A DNA stretch of 64,000 bases. Source: Verrucomicrobiia bacterium. Its GTDB lineage: Bacteria > Verrucomicrobiota > Verrucomicrobiia > Verrucomicrobiales > Akkermansiaceae. Where the stretch lies: NCBI GenBank assembly GCA_030432565.1, contig JAUIGV010000026.1, positions 1-64,000 of the forward strand, given 5' to 3'. A model generated the notes under the pieces. The model saw only the letters and a program-made list of their open reading frames with translations. It ran no database searches and had not been told where the DNA came from. The translations under genes were made by a program, and so were the position numbers. Of this stretch, positions 26,527-35,368 are shown piece by piece (position 1 is the stretch's first letter; every line of letters begins with the position of its first letter).

Positions 26527-28035
26527 ATGGCCAAAAAAGCGACCAAAAAGACCTCCCCGGATTCCGGACCACGCATTCTTTTTATCACTCCGGAGATTTC
26601 CTACGTTTCCAGAAAACTCTCGGACGACGCCGAAAGATTGCGGGCGAAAGCGGGAGGGCTCGCCGATGTTTCCGCCCTCCTTGTTCACGGTCTTAGCTCT
26701 GCCGAAAAGGACATCCACCTGGCCATTCCGCACTACCGCAACCTTTTCCAAAGTGGCGAGCAAGCCACTCACCCGGGCAAGCGCACCCGCATCTCGGTGG
26801 GAGACCGCATCCACCTTGCCGAAGACTGCAAATTCTATCGTCGTGGCGGCGTCTATCAGGCCTGCAAGGAGGATCTCCTCATGTCAGCTCTGGCCTTTCA
26901 ACGCGACCTGATCAACCACATCATACCCAGGGTCAAACCCGACATCATCCATTGCAACGACTGGATGACCGGTCTCATTCCGGCCGAAGCCAAGAAGCTC
27001 GGAATCCCGACTCTTTTCACCATTCACAATATCCACACCCAGGAGGCCACCCTGGCCCAACTGGAAAATACCGGTATTCCAGCCGGAGATTTCTGGGATG
27101 AACTCTATTTCGGGAACTATCCCCAGAGCTTCGACGAATCCTACTGGACCAACCCCATCGACCTTCTCGCCAGCGGAATCTCCGCCGCGACCCACGTCAA
27201 TGTCGTCAGCCCAACCTTCCTCGACGAAGTCGCCATGGGCCATCACTCGACCATCCCTCCCCATCTCAGCCACCTGCTTTACCACAAGCGCGAAGCCGGA
27301 GCGGCCTCGGGAATCGTCAACGCTCCCGACCGCTCGTTCAACCCACAGGTCGATTCCTATCTTCCCCAGGAATACGGCCCTCGGAGACACCACACAATCA
27401 AGCCCGAACTCAAAAAAGACCTTCAGCGTCGCCTCCTTCTCAAAGAGGATCCCTCGGCTCCGATCCTTTTTTGGCCGTCGCGTCTCGACCCAATTCAGAA
27501 AGGCTGCTCCCTCCTTGCCGACATTCTTTTTCAACTAATCGACGATTACAGTCACCTTGGCTTGCAAATCGTCATGATCGCAGACGGACCATACCAGCAA
27601 CATTTCCAGGGGATCGTCGCCTATCACGGCATCTCAGACCGGGTCGCGGTGCATCCATTTTCCGAGTCCCTTTCACACCTTGGCTATGGAGGCTCCGACT
27701 TCGTTCTCATGCCCTCATCGTTCGAACCTTGTGGCCTCCCGCAGATGATCGGTTGTCGCTATGGTTCGCTCCCAATCGCACACGCCACCGGCGGCCTCAA
27801 GGACACGGTCCGGCATCTCAACATTCACGAAAATACCGGCAACGGATTCCTCTTCGAACACTTCACCTCTGATGGCTTCCGCTGGGCCATCGACCAAGCC
27901 ATGGAGTTTTATCAACTCCCGCCTGATCACAAAAACCCTCAGATTAAGCGAATCATGGAACAATCAAAGGAGGACTTCTCCGATGAGCGGGTTGTGAACG
28001 AGTACCAGAAGATCTACGACGACCTCCTCAAATAA
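26527..28035 (+). CDS. glgA: Glycogen/starch synthase (GT5)
   Basis: Transfers glucose from an ADP- or UDP-glucose donor to alpha-1,4-glucan, cytoplasmic. The 502-residue protein has the donor-binding KAGGLADV near residue 39, the DWMTGLIP segment, and the C-terminal SSFEPCGLPQMIGCRYGSLP with TGGLKDTV, all GT5 marks. The N-terminus carries a short Lys/Thr-rich extension before RILFITPE. No other glycogen gene is adjacent. Its 3' end overlaps the convergent Kdo transferase gene by 8 bp. Confidence 0.92.
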   Translation: MAKKATKKTSPDSGPRILFITPEISYVSRKLSDDAERLRAKAGGLADVSALLVHGLSSAEKDIHLAIPHYRNLFQSGEQATHPGKRTRISVGDRIHLAEDCKFYRRGGVYQACKEDLLMSALAFQRDLINHIIPRVKPDIIHCNDWMTGLIPAEAKKLGIPTLFTIHNIHTQEATLAQLENTGIPAGDFWDELYFGNYPQSFDESYWTNPIDLLASGISAATHVNVVSPTFLDEVAMGHHSTIPPHLSHLLYHKREAGAASGIVNAPDRSFNPQVDSYLPQEYGPRRHHTIKPELKKDLQRRLLLKEDPSAPILFWPSRLDPIQKGCSLLADILFQLIDDYSHLGLQIVMIADGPYQQHFQGIVAYHGISDRVAVHPFSESLSHLGYGGSDFVLMPSSFEPCGLPQMIGCRYGSLPIAHATGGLKDTVRHLNIHENTGNGFLFEHFTSDGFRWAIDQAMEFYQLPPDHKNPQIKRIMEQSKEDFSDERVVNEYQKIYDDLLK

Positions 28036-29278
28036 CCACTGCCCCGCATTTTTCGCTGAAAAGAGCAATCGTCCGTACCATCGCCCCGCTGTGTTTTTCC
28101 AGTACGGCTCGCGCTCTTGCAATTTGCTCTGTCGGCAGATTGCGAAGTGCAACCACCAGTTCTTCACGGGAAGACACCATGCAAATTCCACCCGCTTCTT
28201 TGAGCTCCGTTACAAGGGGTTCGAAGTTTGCCATCTGGGGTCCGCAGATCACTGGCACGCCGGCGAGAATCGCTTCGGAGGGATTCTGTCCCCCTTCCTC
28301 AAAGAAGCTTTTTCCAATGACCGCGACATCAGCATGAGCGGTCCAGTCCCGCAACTCCCCCGTGCTATCAATCACGAATGACTCACTGCCGGTAGGCTTT
28401 CTAAATTGGCTTCTCAAAATCACGGCACCTTTTAAGGCTTCAGCAACCTCGGTCCGGCGCTCGGCGTGCCGGGGCACGATCACCGGCTGATAGCCCGCTT
28501 CCCGGAAAGCGCCATCGAGATACTCCTCCTCACCCGCAAAAGTTGAGACCGCCATGGCCACCGGCCTCTTTGGAAATTGATCCAGCAGCTCCGAGAATTC
28601 AGGACGCCTCTTCGGCAAAGCAGCACCCGAAGGATCAAACTTCACATTTCCGGTAAGCACTGTCGCTTTCTCACAAACTCCAATTTCCTGCCAGCGAATG
28701 AGATCCTCCCTTTCGGGCACCCCAACATGGCTCAACAACTTCAGGAAAGGCTCCACAAAGCTTCGAAATTTCTTCAAACGCCGACCGGATCGTGGTGAAA
28801 GCCGTGCATTGATCAATCCAATTGGGATCCCCAACCGGTGGGTTTGATAAATCAGATTGGGCCAAAGCTCCGACTCCACCATCACTACCACCCGTGGCTC
28901 CAGGCGCTTCATCACACGACGAATCAAAAAACCAAAATCAAGAGGTGCGTAAATCACCCGAACATCTTTCGGTGCCTTTTCCCGCGCAACCGCCATTCCG
29001 GTCGCAGTCGTCGGCACCAAGACAAAATGATCGCCCGTTTCCTCCCGCCACTTCGTGATCAACTTCAAAGCCAAAAGAACCTCCCCCACGCTCACCGCGT
29101 GAATATAAACCGCTCCCGTTCGTTCGAACTCCGCCTCCCTTGCATAGATTCCAATTCGCTCCAGCAGCCCGCTCCCCCAGCCGTCCCGCCGAAACATCTT
29201 CAACATCCAAAACGGAGCGGCAGCCAGCGCCACCAGAGGGTAAAGAATACTCCAAACACTTAGCACCAAGGTTCTCAT
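28028..29278 (-). CDS. waaA: 3-deoxy-D-manno-octulosonic acid transferase
   Basis: Adds Kdo to lipid IVA at the inner membrane. The 416-residue protein starts MRTLVLSVWSILYPLVALAA (membrane anchor), which fixes the start at 29278. It has PTTATGMAVA, VVVMVESELWPNLI (catalytic Glu region), the LINARLS segment and the C-terminal GGQNPSEAILAGVPVICGP, all typical of WaaA/KdtA. The ATG begins 1 bp after the rsmD stop, so the two are co-transcribed. Confidence 0.94.
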   Translation of the reverse strand: MRTLVLSVWSILYPLVALAAAPFWMLKMFRRDGWGSGLLERIGIYAREAEFERTGAVYIHAVSVGEVLLALKLITKWREETGDHFVLVPTTATGMAVAREKAPKDVRVIYAPLDFGFLIRRVMKRLEPRVVVMVESELWPNLIYQTHRLGIPIGLINARLSPRSGRRLKKFRSFVEPFLKLLSHVGVPEREDLIRWQEIGVCEKATVLTGNVKFDPSGAALPKRRPEFSELLDQFPKRPVAMAVSTFAGEEEYLDGAFREAGYQPVIVPRHAERRTEVAEALKGAVILRSQFRKPTGSESFVIDSTGELRDWTAHADVAVIGKSFFEEGGQNPSEAILAGVPVICGPQMANFEPLVTELKEAGGICMVSSREELVVALRNLPTEQIARARAVLEKHSGAMVRTIALFSEKCGAVVI

Positions 29279-29279
29279 C

Positions 29280-29825
29280 TCAAGATTCCAACTGATAGAT
29301 CGCAATTCGGCTCCGCCCGTAATCCCTGCTTTGCAACAACGAAAGCCCCGCAGGCTCCGGAAGTTCACCCACCGCTTCACGCTCCAAAATCAAAAATCCA
29401 CCTTGCTCCAACCACTGCTCCCACCCTTCCATGGCAATCAAATCACGCGCAGGATCATTCAATCCATCCGCATAGGGAGGGTCTGCAAAAATCAAGTCAT
29501 AGCTCGTCTTTTCGCTTCGAAGAAAGGCTCCCACTTCGCGCTGGATCACCCGTCCGTTTCCGTTACCCGTCTTCTTCAAATTCTCCTCGATAACCCGGCA
29601 CGCTCCACGGTTCTGCTCAACGAAAGTGCATGAAACCGCACCACGACTCAACGCCTCAATCCCCAGAGCCCCCGACCCTGCATAGAGGTCAAGCACTCTC
29701 GCGTCGGGAATCACAGCGGCTAGAATCCCAAAAACCGACTCCCGCACCCGATCAGTGGTCGGACGCGAAACTTCTCGAGGGACCTTTAAAGGATGCCCCT
29801 TGGATGAACCGGCAATAATTCTCAT
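29280..29825 (-). CDS. rsmD: 16S rRNA (guanine-N2-966) methyltransferase
   Basis: SAM-dependent methyltransferase, 181 residues, opening MRIIAGSSKGHPLKVP (the RIIAG...KGR-type start of RsmD), with the SAM site LDLYAGSGALGIEALSRG (about residues 45-62) and the catalytic DPPY in LIFADPPYADG (about 115-118). Acts on 16S rRNA during 30S assembly. Its ATG overlaps the stop of the AsmA-like gene by 4 bp, and it leads into waaA. Confidence 0.94.
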   Translation of the reverse strand: MRIIAGSSKGHPLKVPREVSRPTTDRVRESVFGILAAVIPDARVLDLYAGSGALGIEALSRGAVSCTFVEQNRGACRVIEENLKKTGNGNGRVIQREVGAFLRSEKTSYDLIFADPPYADGLNDPARDLIAMEGWEQWLEQGGFLILEREAVGELPEPAGLSLLQSRDYGRSRIAIYQLES

Positions 29826-31288
29826 GGCAGATTGGGAAGCTCGGTGTTCTGTTGTCCCAGAATGGCCTTGGCAGCCGCGAAAAAGGAGACCCAGGAACGA
29901 TCCTCACCGAGGTCCATCATCAATGTCCCGTCACGGGCTTCAATCCGAATGTCCCTGAATTCACGATCCGGAGTAATCAGCGGCTGGAAGTCCATGAGTA
30001 AATTCCCATCGGCCATTCTCACTCTCTTCGCGTGGGATTCCGCTCTATCAGGGCTCGAAACAATTCGCACTGTTGCCGCGGCTTCTCCCGTGGCCGAGGC
30101 AAATCCGTTCGCCAGCACAGCGTCCTGTTCTCCGACGGCCCGAATATCCCGGGCCACAACACCTGCGGCACTTACCACAAACATGGCCACTCCCCGGTCG
30201 AACCTCATGTCACCTTCGTCACGTGGGTCCTCAATAACCAGGTCTTCAAAACGTGTCACACTGCTGCCCTTGAAACTCGCCGGGAATGAAAGGAAGCCCT
30301 GCAGTCGACTCCTCGAAGTCAGACTCCCCACCGATAACGGCGATTTTCTTTCCCGAACAACCGAGCTCAAATCAATCTGCTGCTCTGGAAGCTTGATTTG
30401 AAAACCGGCGGGGAAACCAGCAGTAACCTTCACCGCCGCAGACAGCTCCAGGTCCAAGCCAAAGACTTCGAGCGAATGCTCGATCACCGAGACCGCGTCA
30501 TTTCTCCACACCAAGGGGATCGAAAATCCCACCTCCGAAATCCCCTCTGAAATCTCGATCTTTTCGCAGGAAACCTCTCCCTCTCTGGAGCTCCCCCAGA
30601 GAGGAATTTCACCCTCAATCTTTTCTAAAGTCAGGGAAAGAGCGGGCGCTCGTTCCGAATAAATTTTCACCCTCGCATTGGACAGAATGACCACGCCTTC
30701 AAAATCCTCCGCGGGCGTCGAAGATGGATTCTCGTGATCCCCCCCGGCAGGCGCGTCCTCCCGGGCAACTGGCGGGACAGGGACATTGACACTTTGATCC
30801 TCCGCTTGTTCTGAGGGATCCGGGGCCGACAACTCCTCTTCATCAATCGGGCGGGCCGCGAGTTCCTGGCGGGAAGGCGCCTCCATCGAGCGACCCAGAA
30901 TCCCGTGAAGGACTTCAAGCGAGACATTAAGTTCGAGTTGATCAGCTTCCAGTCGCTCCCAACGTTTCTTCCCCTTCAGCAGGGAGCTCCATGCCACATC
31001 GACCCGGGTCTCACCAACCACCAGAATTGCCTCTTCCTTCTCCAACTGATCAGGAGCAAACACCCTGAATTCACTCACCGTCACCCCCGACCAAGGTGAC
31101 CAGGTCACACTTTTCAACCGACAGGGCAAACCTATCCTCTCCTCAATCTTATCGCAGAGAATCACCGTCCCCAGCGAAGTGGAAAACAAGAGATTCAAGC
31201 ACCCCCACGCCAGGAGCGGCATGGTCAACATCACGAGTCCCCAGCTACGTAGTCGCAGTCTTAAAACCCGTTTTTGCAGAAGACTCAC
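29822..31288 (-). CDS. AsmA-like envelope protein, putative
   Basis: A 488-residue protein with one N-terminal membrane helix (about residues 11-33) followed by a large beta-rich periplasmic part (CRLKSVTWSPWSGVTVSEFRV), with a Pro/Glu-rich linker near 135-190. The pattern of an N-terminal helix plus a long amphipathic beta region resembles AsmA/DUF748 proteins involved in outer-membrane lipid homeostasis. I chose the GTG at 31288 because AGAAGG lies 9 bp before it; a TTG at 31306 is possible. Family placement is tentative. Confidence 0.6.
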   Translation of the reverse strand: MSLLQKRVLRLRLRSWGLVMLTMPLLAWGCLNLLFSTSLGTVILCDKIEERIGLPCRLKSVTWSPWSGVTVSEFRVFAPDQLEKEEAILVVGETRVDVAWSSLLKGKKRWERLEADQLELNVSLEVLHGILGRSMEAPSRQELAARPIDEEELSAPDPSEQAEDQSVNVPVPPVAREDAPAGGDHENPSSTPAEDFEGVVILSNARVKIYSERAPALSLTLEKIEGEIPLWGSSREGEVSCEKIEISEGISEVGFSIPLVWRNDAVSVIEHSLEVFGLDLELSAAVKVTAGFPAGFQIKLPEQQIDLSSVVRERKSPLSVGSLTSRSRLQGFLSFPASFKGSSVTRFEDLVIEDPRDEGDMRFDRGVAMFVVSAAGVVARDIRAVGEQDAVLANGFASATGEAAATVRIVSSPDRAESHAKRVRMADGNLLMDFQPLITPDREFRDIRIEARDGTLMMDLGEDRSWVSFFAAAKAILGQQNTELPNLP

Positions 31289-31309
31289 ACGACAGGACCT
31301 TCTCAATTC

Positions 31310-32023
31310 CTAGTTAAGCGGAAAACGAATCACTCTGCTCACATCTTCCAGCACCGTATTGTTTGCGGTGATATCCTGGAGACGGTAGACGAGGAAACCA
31401 AACTTCCCGTCGGCAGACTTTCCGAGAGCCAGGTTCTCCTTGGTTTTTCCAAGGGGCGTTTCCTCCTCAAACCTCCACTCGACCCCCTTCCATTCACCAA
31501 GAATGGTTTCCGCGGCAGCATCGATATCCTCAATCCGCTTCATCACGCCATTGGTCGAGCGAAAAACATCCTCTTTCTCGTCATATCTCAACAACGAAAT
31601 CATTGCCCCTGTTCCCGACAATCTGAAACTCCACTTGCCCCTCCGCTGCTCAAGAAGGACTGCGACTTTCTCAAGAACCTTAAACTCCCGCTTACCCCAA
31701 AGAGCCAAATACTCCTGATACTGTTCGTCGGTCAGATTGAGATTTTTGTGAAACGGAAGCGGAACCCCCGGCTTGGCATTCTTGGAATACTCCTCATACC
31801 ACTCCGGGTTTTTCTTCGCGCCATCCTTTACCAAATCAATGTATTTTTGGATCTCCTCCGGGGGAGTCACCACCACCCTTTCGCCTTCGTACAGCTTGTT
31901 CGGCTCAATAAATCCGGTAAAGACCTTCGGAGCTACGGTCTGCGCAAACGCCCCTACCGGGGACAGCATCAAAAAGGAGAGGGCGAGAAAAGAAGTCACC
32001 CGGGTCATGTGTCGTTTCATCAT
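31310..32023 (-). CDS. Secreted protein of unknown function
   Basis: A 237-residue protein with a signal peptide (RVTSFLALSFLMLSPVGAFA). The mature part contains a helical segment (KYIDLVKDGAKKNPEWYEEY), a Trp-rich beta segment (KWSFRLSGTGAMISLLRYD) and no recognised motif. Two adjacent ATGs (32023, 32020) and a third at 32008 are possible starts. It overlaps the upstream membrane protein gene by 4 bp and belongs to the reverse-strand run from 33597 to 28028. Confidence 0.68.
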   Translation of the reverse strand: MMKRHMTRVTSFLALSFLMLSPVGAFAQTVAPKVFTGFIEPNKLYEGERVVVTPPEEIQKYIDLVKDGAKKNPEWYEEYSKNAKPGVPLPFHKNLNLTDEQYQEYLALWGKREFKVLEKVAVLLEQRRGKWSFRLSGTGAMISLLRYDEKEDVFRSTNGVMKRIEDIDAAAETILGEWKGVEWRFEEETPLGKTKENLALGKSADGKFGFLVYRLQDITANNTVLEDVSRVIRFPLN

Positions 32024-32475
32024 TCTGAATTGTTGTCTTCTTTAGGTTCCTCGGCCCTCTTGGCCTGCCTGGAACCAACCATATAACTGCGTGCAAGTAA
32101 ACCCGCACCTGCCGCCACCATTCCCAGAACCAAAAGAAGCGAGGTCGTCTTCATGTTTAGGACAAAGCGGACGCGACTGAGGATCTCAACGCAAATGACT
32201 GCCAGTCCCAGCCCTCCCAGCCACCACCCCCAGCGCTTTGAGGCATCATAGAACAAAACCAGAACCCCGGCCAAAAACGGGACAAAGATGATTCCCATTG
32301 AAGTGGTCTCCCACATGCCACCACCACCACGCCCCATTCCCCGGGAAACCATCCCAAATGGAGCCGAGGTCACCTGCACGGAATCGAGAAAGAGATACAG
32401 ACCAAGCGCGAAAAGCACCAGCCCGGCACCGGCCACAAACGTTTGTTCTCCTCCTTCGGATCCTCCAGGCTTCAT
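32020..32475 (-). CDS. Small membrane protein, four predicted helices
   Basis: A 151-residue protein with hydrophobic segments near residues 12-31, 60-76, 84-99 and 110-128, a Gly-rich loop (GRGGGGMW) and a charged C-terminal tail ending EEPKEDNNSE. Function not recognised. It lies 12 bp after the gene at 32488 and overlaps the next by 4 bp, so it is in a tight operon of envelope proteins. Confidence 0.65.
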   Translation of the reverse strand: MKPGGSEGGEQTFVAGAGLVLFALGLYLFLDSVQVTSAPFGMVSRGMGRGGGGMWETTSMGIIFVPFLAGVLVLFYDASKRWGWWLGGLGLAVICVEILSRVRFVLNMKTTSLLLVLGMVAAGAGLLARSYMVGSRQAKRAEEPKEDNNSE

Positions 32476-32487
32476 AAGTTCAAAAGT

Positions 32488-33597
32488 CTAATCCACCGAA
32501 TCCTTTTGATCAACGTTCGTTGGGTCCTCGGCAAATGCCCACATTGTCGACTCCAGATCCTCGATCAATATCGAACTAGTGGCTTCACCTGCCTCAAGAA
32601 ACCTGGCCCTGACGATCAGCGGCTTCGTAAATTTGTTATCTCCTATTGGGAAAATCTTGAGAAATTCCCGTTCCAAAGACGTCCCTTTCTTCACAAATCC
32701 GTATAGAGTGATCTCTGATCCACGGAAATGCAGCCGGAAACAATCATACTCGTCCTCGTCCGAAAATTCATAAGTATAAAAAGCATCCCTTTGGGCATAA
32801 ACTCTCAATCTTACCGCTTCCGTTGGTCGGGATTCAACCAGATCCTCGGGACTAATCGGCAAATAACACACAAATGACTCCCAATCCACGAGCATCCCGT
32901 CCGGCCGGTCTTCAAGAAGAATGGGAACGCCCTCCTCCTGCTCCCTGACCCTGACCTTCAGAGCGAGGAAAGGCTTGGTCTCCAGTGAAGCGATATGATA
33001 CTCGTCCGTACTCTTAAACGTGAGTGGTCTGAAGGGATTCCGTCCGTAGTAGGATTTCATCAACGGCTTCACTCTCTCCGGATGCCTGACCCACTTGACC
33101 ATCTCCTCCACCGTCTCCGCCCTCAGAAATCCGGTCACAACTTTCTCCATCTTTTCAAAATGAATCTCTGCTTCCCGAATCTCCGCCTTGTCGGCCTCCA
33201 CACTTTTAGGGCGATCTTCATTGCCTCCGGACGATTGCGGGGGCGTACTAAAATTTACCGAACCATTTTCATGATCACTCGTCATGGTTTGGAAAACCAC
33301 CCAACCCAAGATCCCCAGCAATCCGACCGCCAACAAAACGAACCAGCCCATCGGAACCGTCTCGTTCCCGGATTCATTCTGGTCCTCCAACCATTCCTTC
33401 TCCGGATCAAATGACTTTTTTTCAGAAGGCTGCTCTTCAGCATCAGATCCCGACACCGGAGCCAGAACGACATTCGCGATTTTGCCCTTTTTCTCCAAAG
33501 GGCTGACTTTCCCGGCATCCAATCGAACAACCTCCGCAGGCTCTTCATCAACCACCCGGATTTGATCTTCCTTACTATCGTTCGACTTGTCTGCCAT
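32488..33597 (-). CDS. Single-pass membrane protein, unknown
   Basis: A 369-residue protein. The first 85 residues are charged and lack a signal peptide; a membrane helix WFVLLAVGLLGILGWVVF lies near residues 84-101, so the long C-terminal part (about 102-369) is probably periplasmic. That part is mixed alpha/beta with no known catalytic motif. It is the first gene of the reverse operon to waaA and is divergent from the MGDG-type transferase gene. It also contains many Glu/Lys runs but no repeat. Confidence 0.68.
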   Translation of the reverse strand: MADKSNDSKEDQIRVVDEEPAEVVRLDAGKVSPLEKKGKIANVVLAPVSGSDAEEQPSEKKSFDPEKEWLEDQNESGNETVPMGWFVLLAVGLLGILGWVVFQTMTSDHENGSVNFSTPPQSSGGNEDRPKSVEADKAEIREAEIHFEKMEKVVTGFLRAETVEEMVKWVRHPERVKPLMKSYYGRNPFRPLTFKSTDEYHIASLETKPFLALKVRVREQEEGVPILLEDRPDGMLVDWESFVCYLPISPEDLVESRPTEAVRLRVYAQRDAFYTYEFSDEDEYDCFRLHFRGSEITLYGFVKKGTSLEREFLKIFPIGDNKFTKPLIVRARFLEAGEATSSILIEDLESTMWAFAEDPTNVDQKDSVD

Positions 33598-33677
33598 CTG
33601 TCCGAAGCCAAAGTGACCTCAAATGAGTGTCGACGCAACTCCGGATCCCCTCTAGATCTCATTCAACAATTGAACGC

Positions 33678-34769
33678 GTGAAGCCCAAAATTCTAATTCT
33701 CTCTGCCAGCTTTGGCGACGGGCACAACAGCGCGGCCCGCCACCTCGCCGAGGCCATGGAAGAACAGGCTGAAGTTTTGGTCGCCGACCCCTGCCACCTC
33801 GGCAACCCCCGCATCAATGCCTTCCTCTGCAAAGCATACCGGGAAATCACCACCTACACCCCCATCATCTGGGCTTGGATGTACCGCTCGACGGACCGGC
33901 AGGACTTCTCCCAACCCCTCCCCTTCATCGCCAAAACCGAGGACGCCGTCGCCGACCTACTCGACCAATTCCAGCCCGATCTGGTCGTCAACACCTACCC
34001 GCTCTACCCTTACATGGTCGACCGCCAGTTCGCGAACAGACGGCGCGTCCCCATCGTCACCGTCGTCACCGACTCCATCGAAATCAACGCGGCCTGGACC
34101 CGCTCGCCCACCGACTATTTCCTCATCACCGACAAACACACGCACGAAGGCCTGGTCACCAGCAACATTCCTGCCGACAAAATCAAAATCACCGGATTTC
34201 CCGTCAGCCCGCGCTTCGAAAGCCTCCGGAAAATCTCCCCGGAGGATCCCCTGGCCCCCTTCCGCATCCTTTTCTTCCCCACCGCCCGCTCCCCTCACGT
34301 CAACGATATCATCAGGGCCGCTCTCGTTCACGAAAGCCAGATCACCGTCGTTCTCGGGCGCAACTTTCGCCGACTTTATCACAAGGTCCGGGCACTCAAA
34401 AAAAATTTCCCCGGACGAATCCATATCAAAGGCTGGACCCGCAAAGTCCCCGAGCTCCTCTCGTCACACCACCTCGTCATCGGCAAGGCCGGAGGCGCCA
34501 CCGTCCATGAAGCCATTGCCGCGCAATGCCCCATGCTGGTCCACCACATCGTCCCGGGACAAGAGGAAGGAAACATCGAGCTCCTCGACCGATTCCAAAC
34601 CGGATCCCTCGCCACCTCCGCCAAGGCCATCCGCGAAGCCATCTCCTCTTTGCTCGCCGACGAGGCCACTCTCTGGCGCGCTCAGAAAAAACGACTCCTT
34701 CAACACGCACGCCCCGCCGCCGCGCGCGAGGCCGCAAGCTTCATTCTATCCAAAGCCAAATGCCCGTGA
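33678..34769 (+). CDS. Glycosyltransferase 28 family, MGDG/diglucosyl-diacylglycerol synthase type
   Basis: A 363-residue GT-B transferase opening KPKILILSASFGDGHNSAA, the MGDG-synthase N-terminal motif (GxGH..AA), with the C-terminal donor site VIGKAGGATVHEAIA. Such enzymes move a hexose to diacylglycerol at the membrane face. Start is uncertain: two GTG codons (33627 and 33678) are in frame; I chose the one next to the conserved motif. It overlaps the HAD phosphatase gene by 10 bp. Confidence 0.85.
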   Translation: MKPKILILSASFGDGHNSAARHLAEAMEEQAEVLVADPCHLGNPRINAFLCKAYREITTYTPIIWAWMYRSTDRQDFSQPLPFIAKTEDAVADLLDQFQPDLVVNTYPLYPYMVDRQFANRRRVPIVTVVTDSIEINAAWTRSPTDYFLITDKHTHEGLVTSNIPADKIKITGFPVSPRFESLRKISPEDPLAPFRILFFPTARSPHVNDIIRAALVHESQITVVLGRNFRRLYHKVRALKKNFPGRIHIKGWTRKVPELLSSHHLVIGKAGGATVHEAIAAQCPMLVHHIVPGQEEGNIELLDRFQTGSLATSAKAIREAISSLLADEATLWRAQKKRLLQHARPAAAREAASFILSKAKCP

Positions 34770-35368
34770 CCTTCCTTTACGATATCGGAAACGTTCTGCT
34801 CAAACTCCACTTCGAGCGATTCCACCTCGCCGTTCTTGGGTCTGAAAACAGCCCCCTTCCCGACGAACTCGCGACCCTTAAAGACCCCTACGAGACCGGC
34901 AAAATCTCGGATCACGAATTCGTGCGGCAATCACTCGATATTCTAGAAAACCCCCTGAGCGAGGACGAATTCACCGCGGCCTGGGAAGATATTTTCTCTC
35001 TCAATCTCCCCATGTGGAAAGTCGTTCACTCGCTCAAAGCACAGGGCCACCGCCTTATTCTCTTCTCGAACACCAACGGGATCCATGCCCGTTCATTCCT
35101 GAAAACCTACCCGGATTTTGATCTCTTTGATCACCACCACTTTTCGCAGGAAGTTGGCGCGATCAAACCGCACCCCGACTTCTATCAATCGGCCATTGAA
35201 AACTACAATCTCATCCCCGGCGAAACCCTCTACCTCGACGACCTTCCCGAGAACATCGCCACCGGGAAAGAGCTCGGCTTTCGCTCATGGCAATACGACC
35301 TAAACAATCACCAGGCCTGCCTTGCCTGGCTCTCCGATCAAGGCATCACTCTTGCGGGATCTTCGTAA
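34760..35368 (+). CDS. HAD-superfamily phosphatase, YihX-like
   Basis: A 202-residue HAD hydrolase. Motif I is FLYDIGNVLLKL (nucleophile Asp at about residue 8; the second Asp is replaced by Asn, as in the YihX branch), motif II LILFSNTN, motif III Lys in GAIKPHPDFY, and motif IV LYLDDLPENI. YihX acts on alpha-glucose 1-phosphate. Context after a glycosyltransferase suggests a sugar-phosphate substrate. The start at 34760 lies inside the end of the upstream gene; the end overlaps the convergent gene by 23 bp. Confidence 0.88.
   Translation: MPVTFLYDIGNVLLKLHFERFHLAVLGSENSPLPDELATLKDPYETGKISDHEFVRQSLDILENPLSEDEFTAAWEDIFSLNLPMWKVVHSLKAQGHRLILFSNTNGIHARSFLKTYPDFDLFDHHHFSQEVGAIKPHPDFYQSAIENYNLIPGETLYLDDLPENIATGKELGFRSWQYDLNNHQACLAWLSDQGITLAGSS

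Noticed and set aside
33712-34845. 377-residue Ser/Pro-rich frame over the MGDG-type glycosyltransferase
   Set aside because: It is an alternative frame of a GC-rich gene whose true frame has intact GT28 motifs; composition is that of a shadow.
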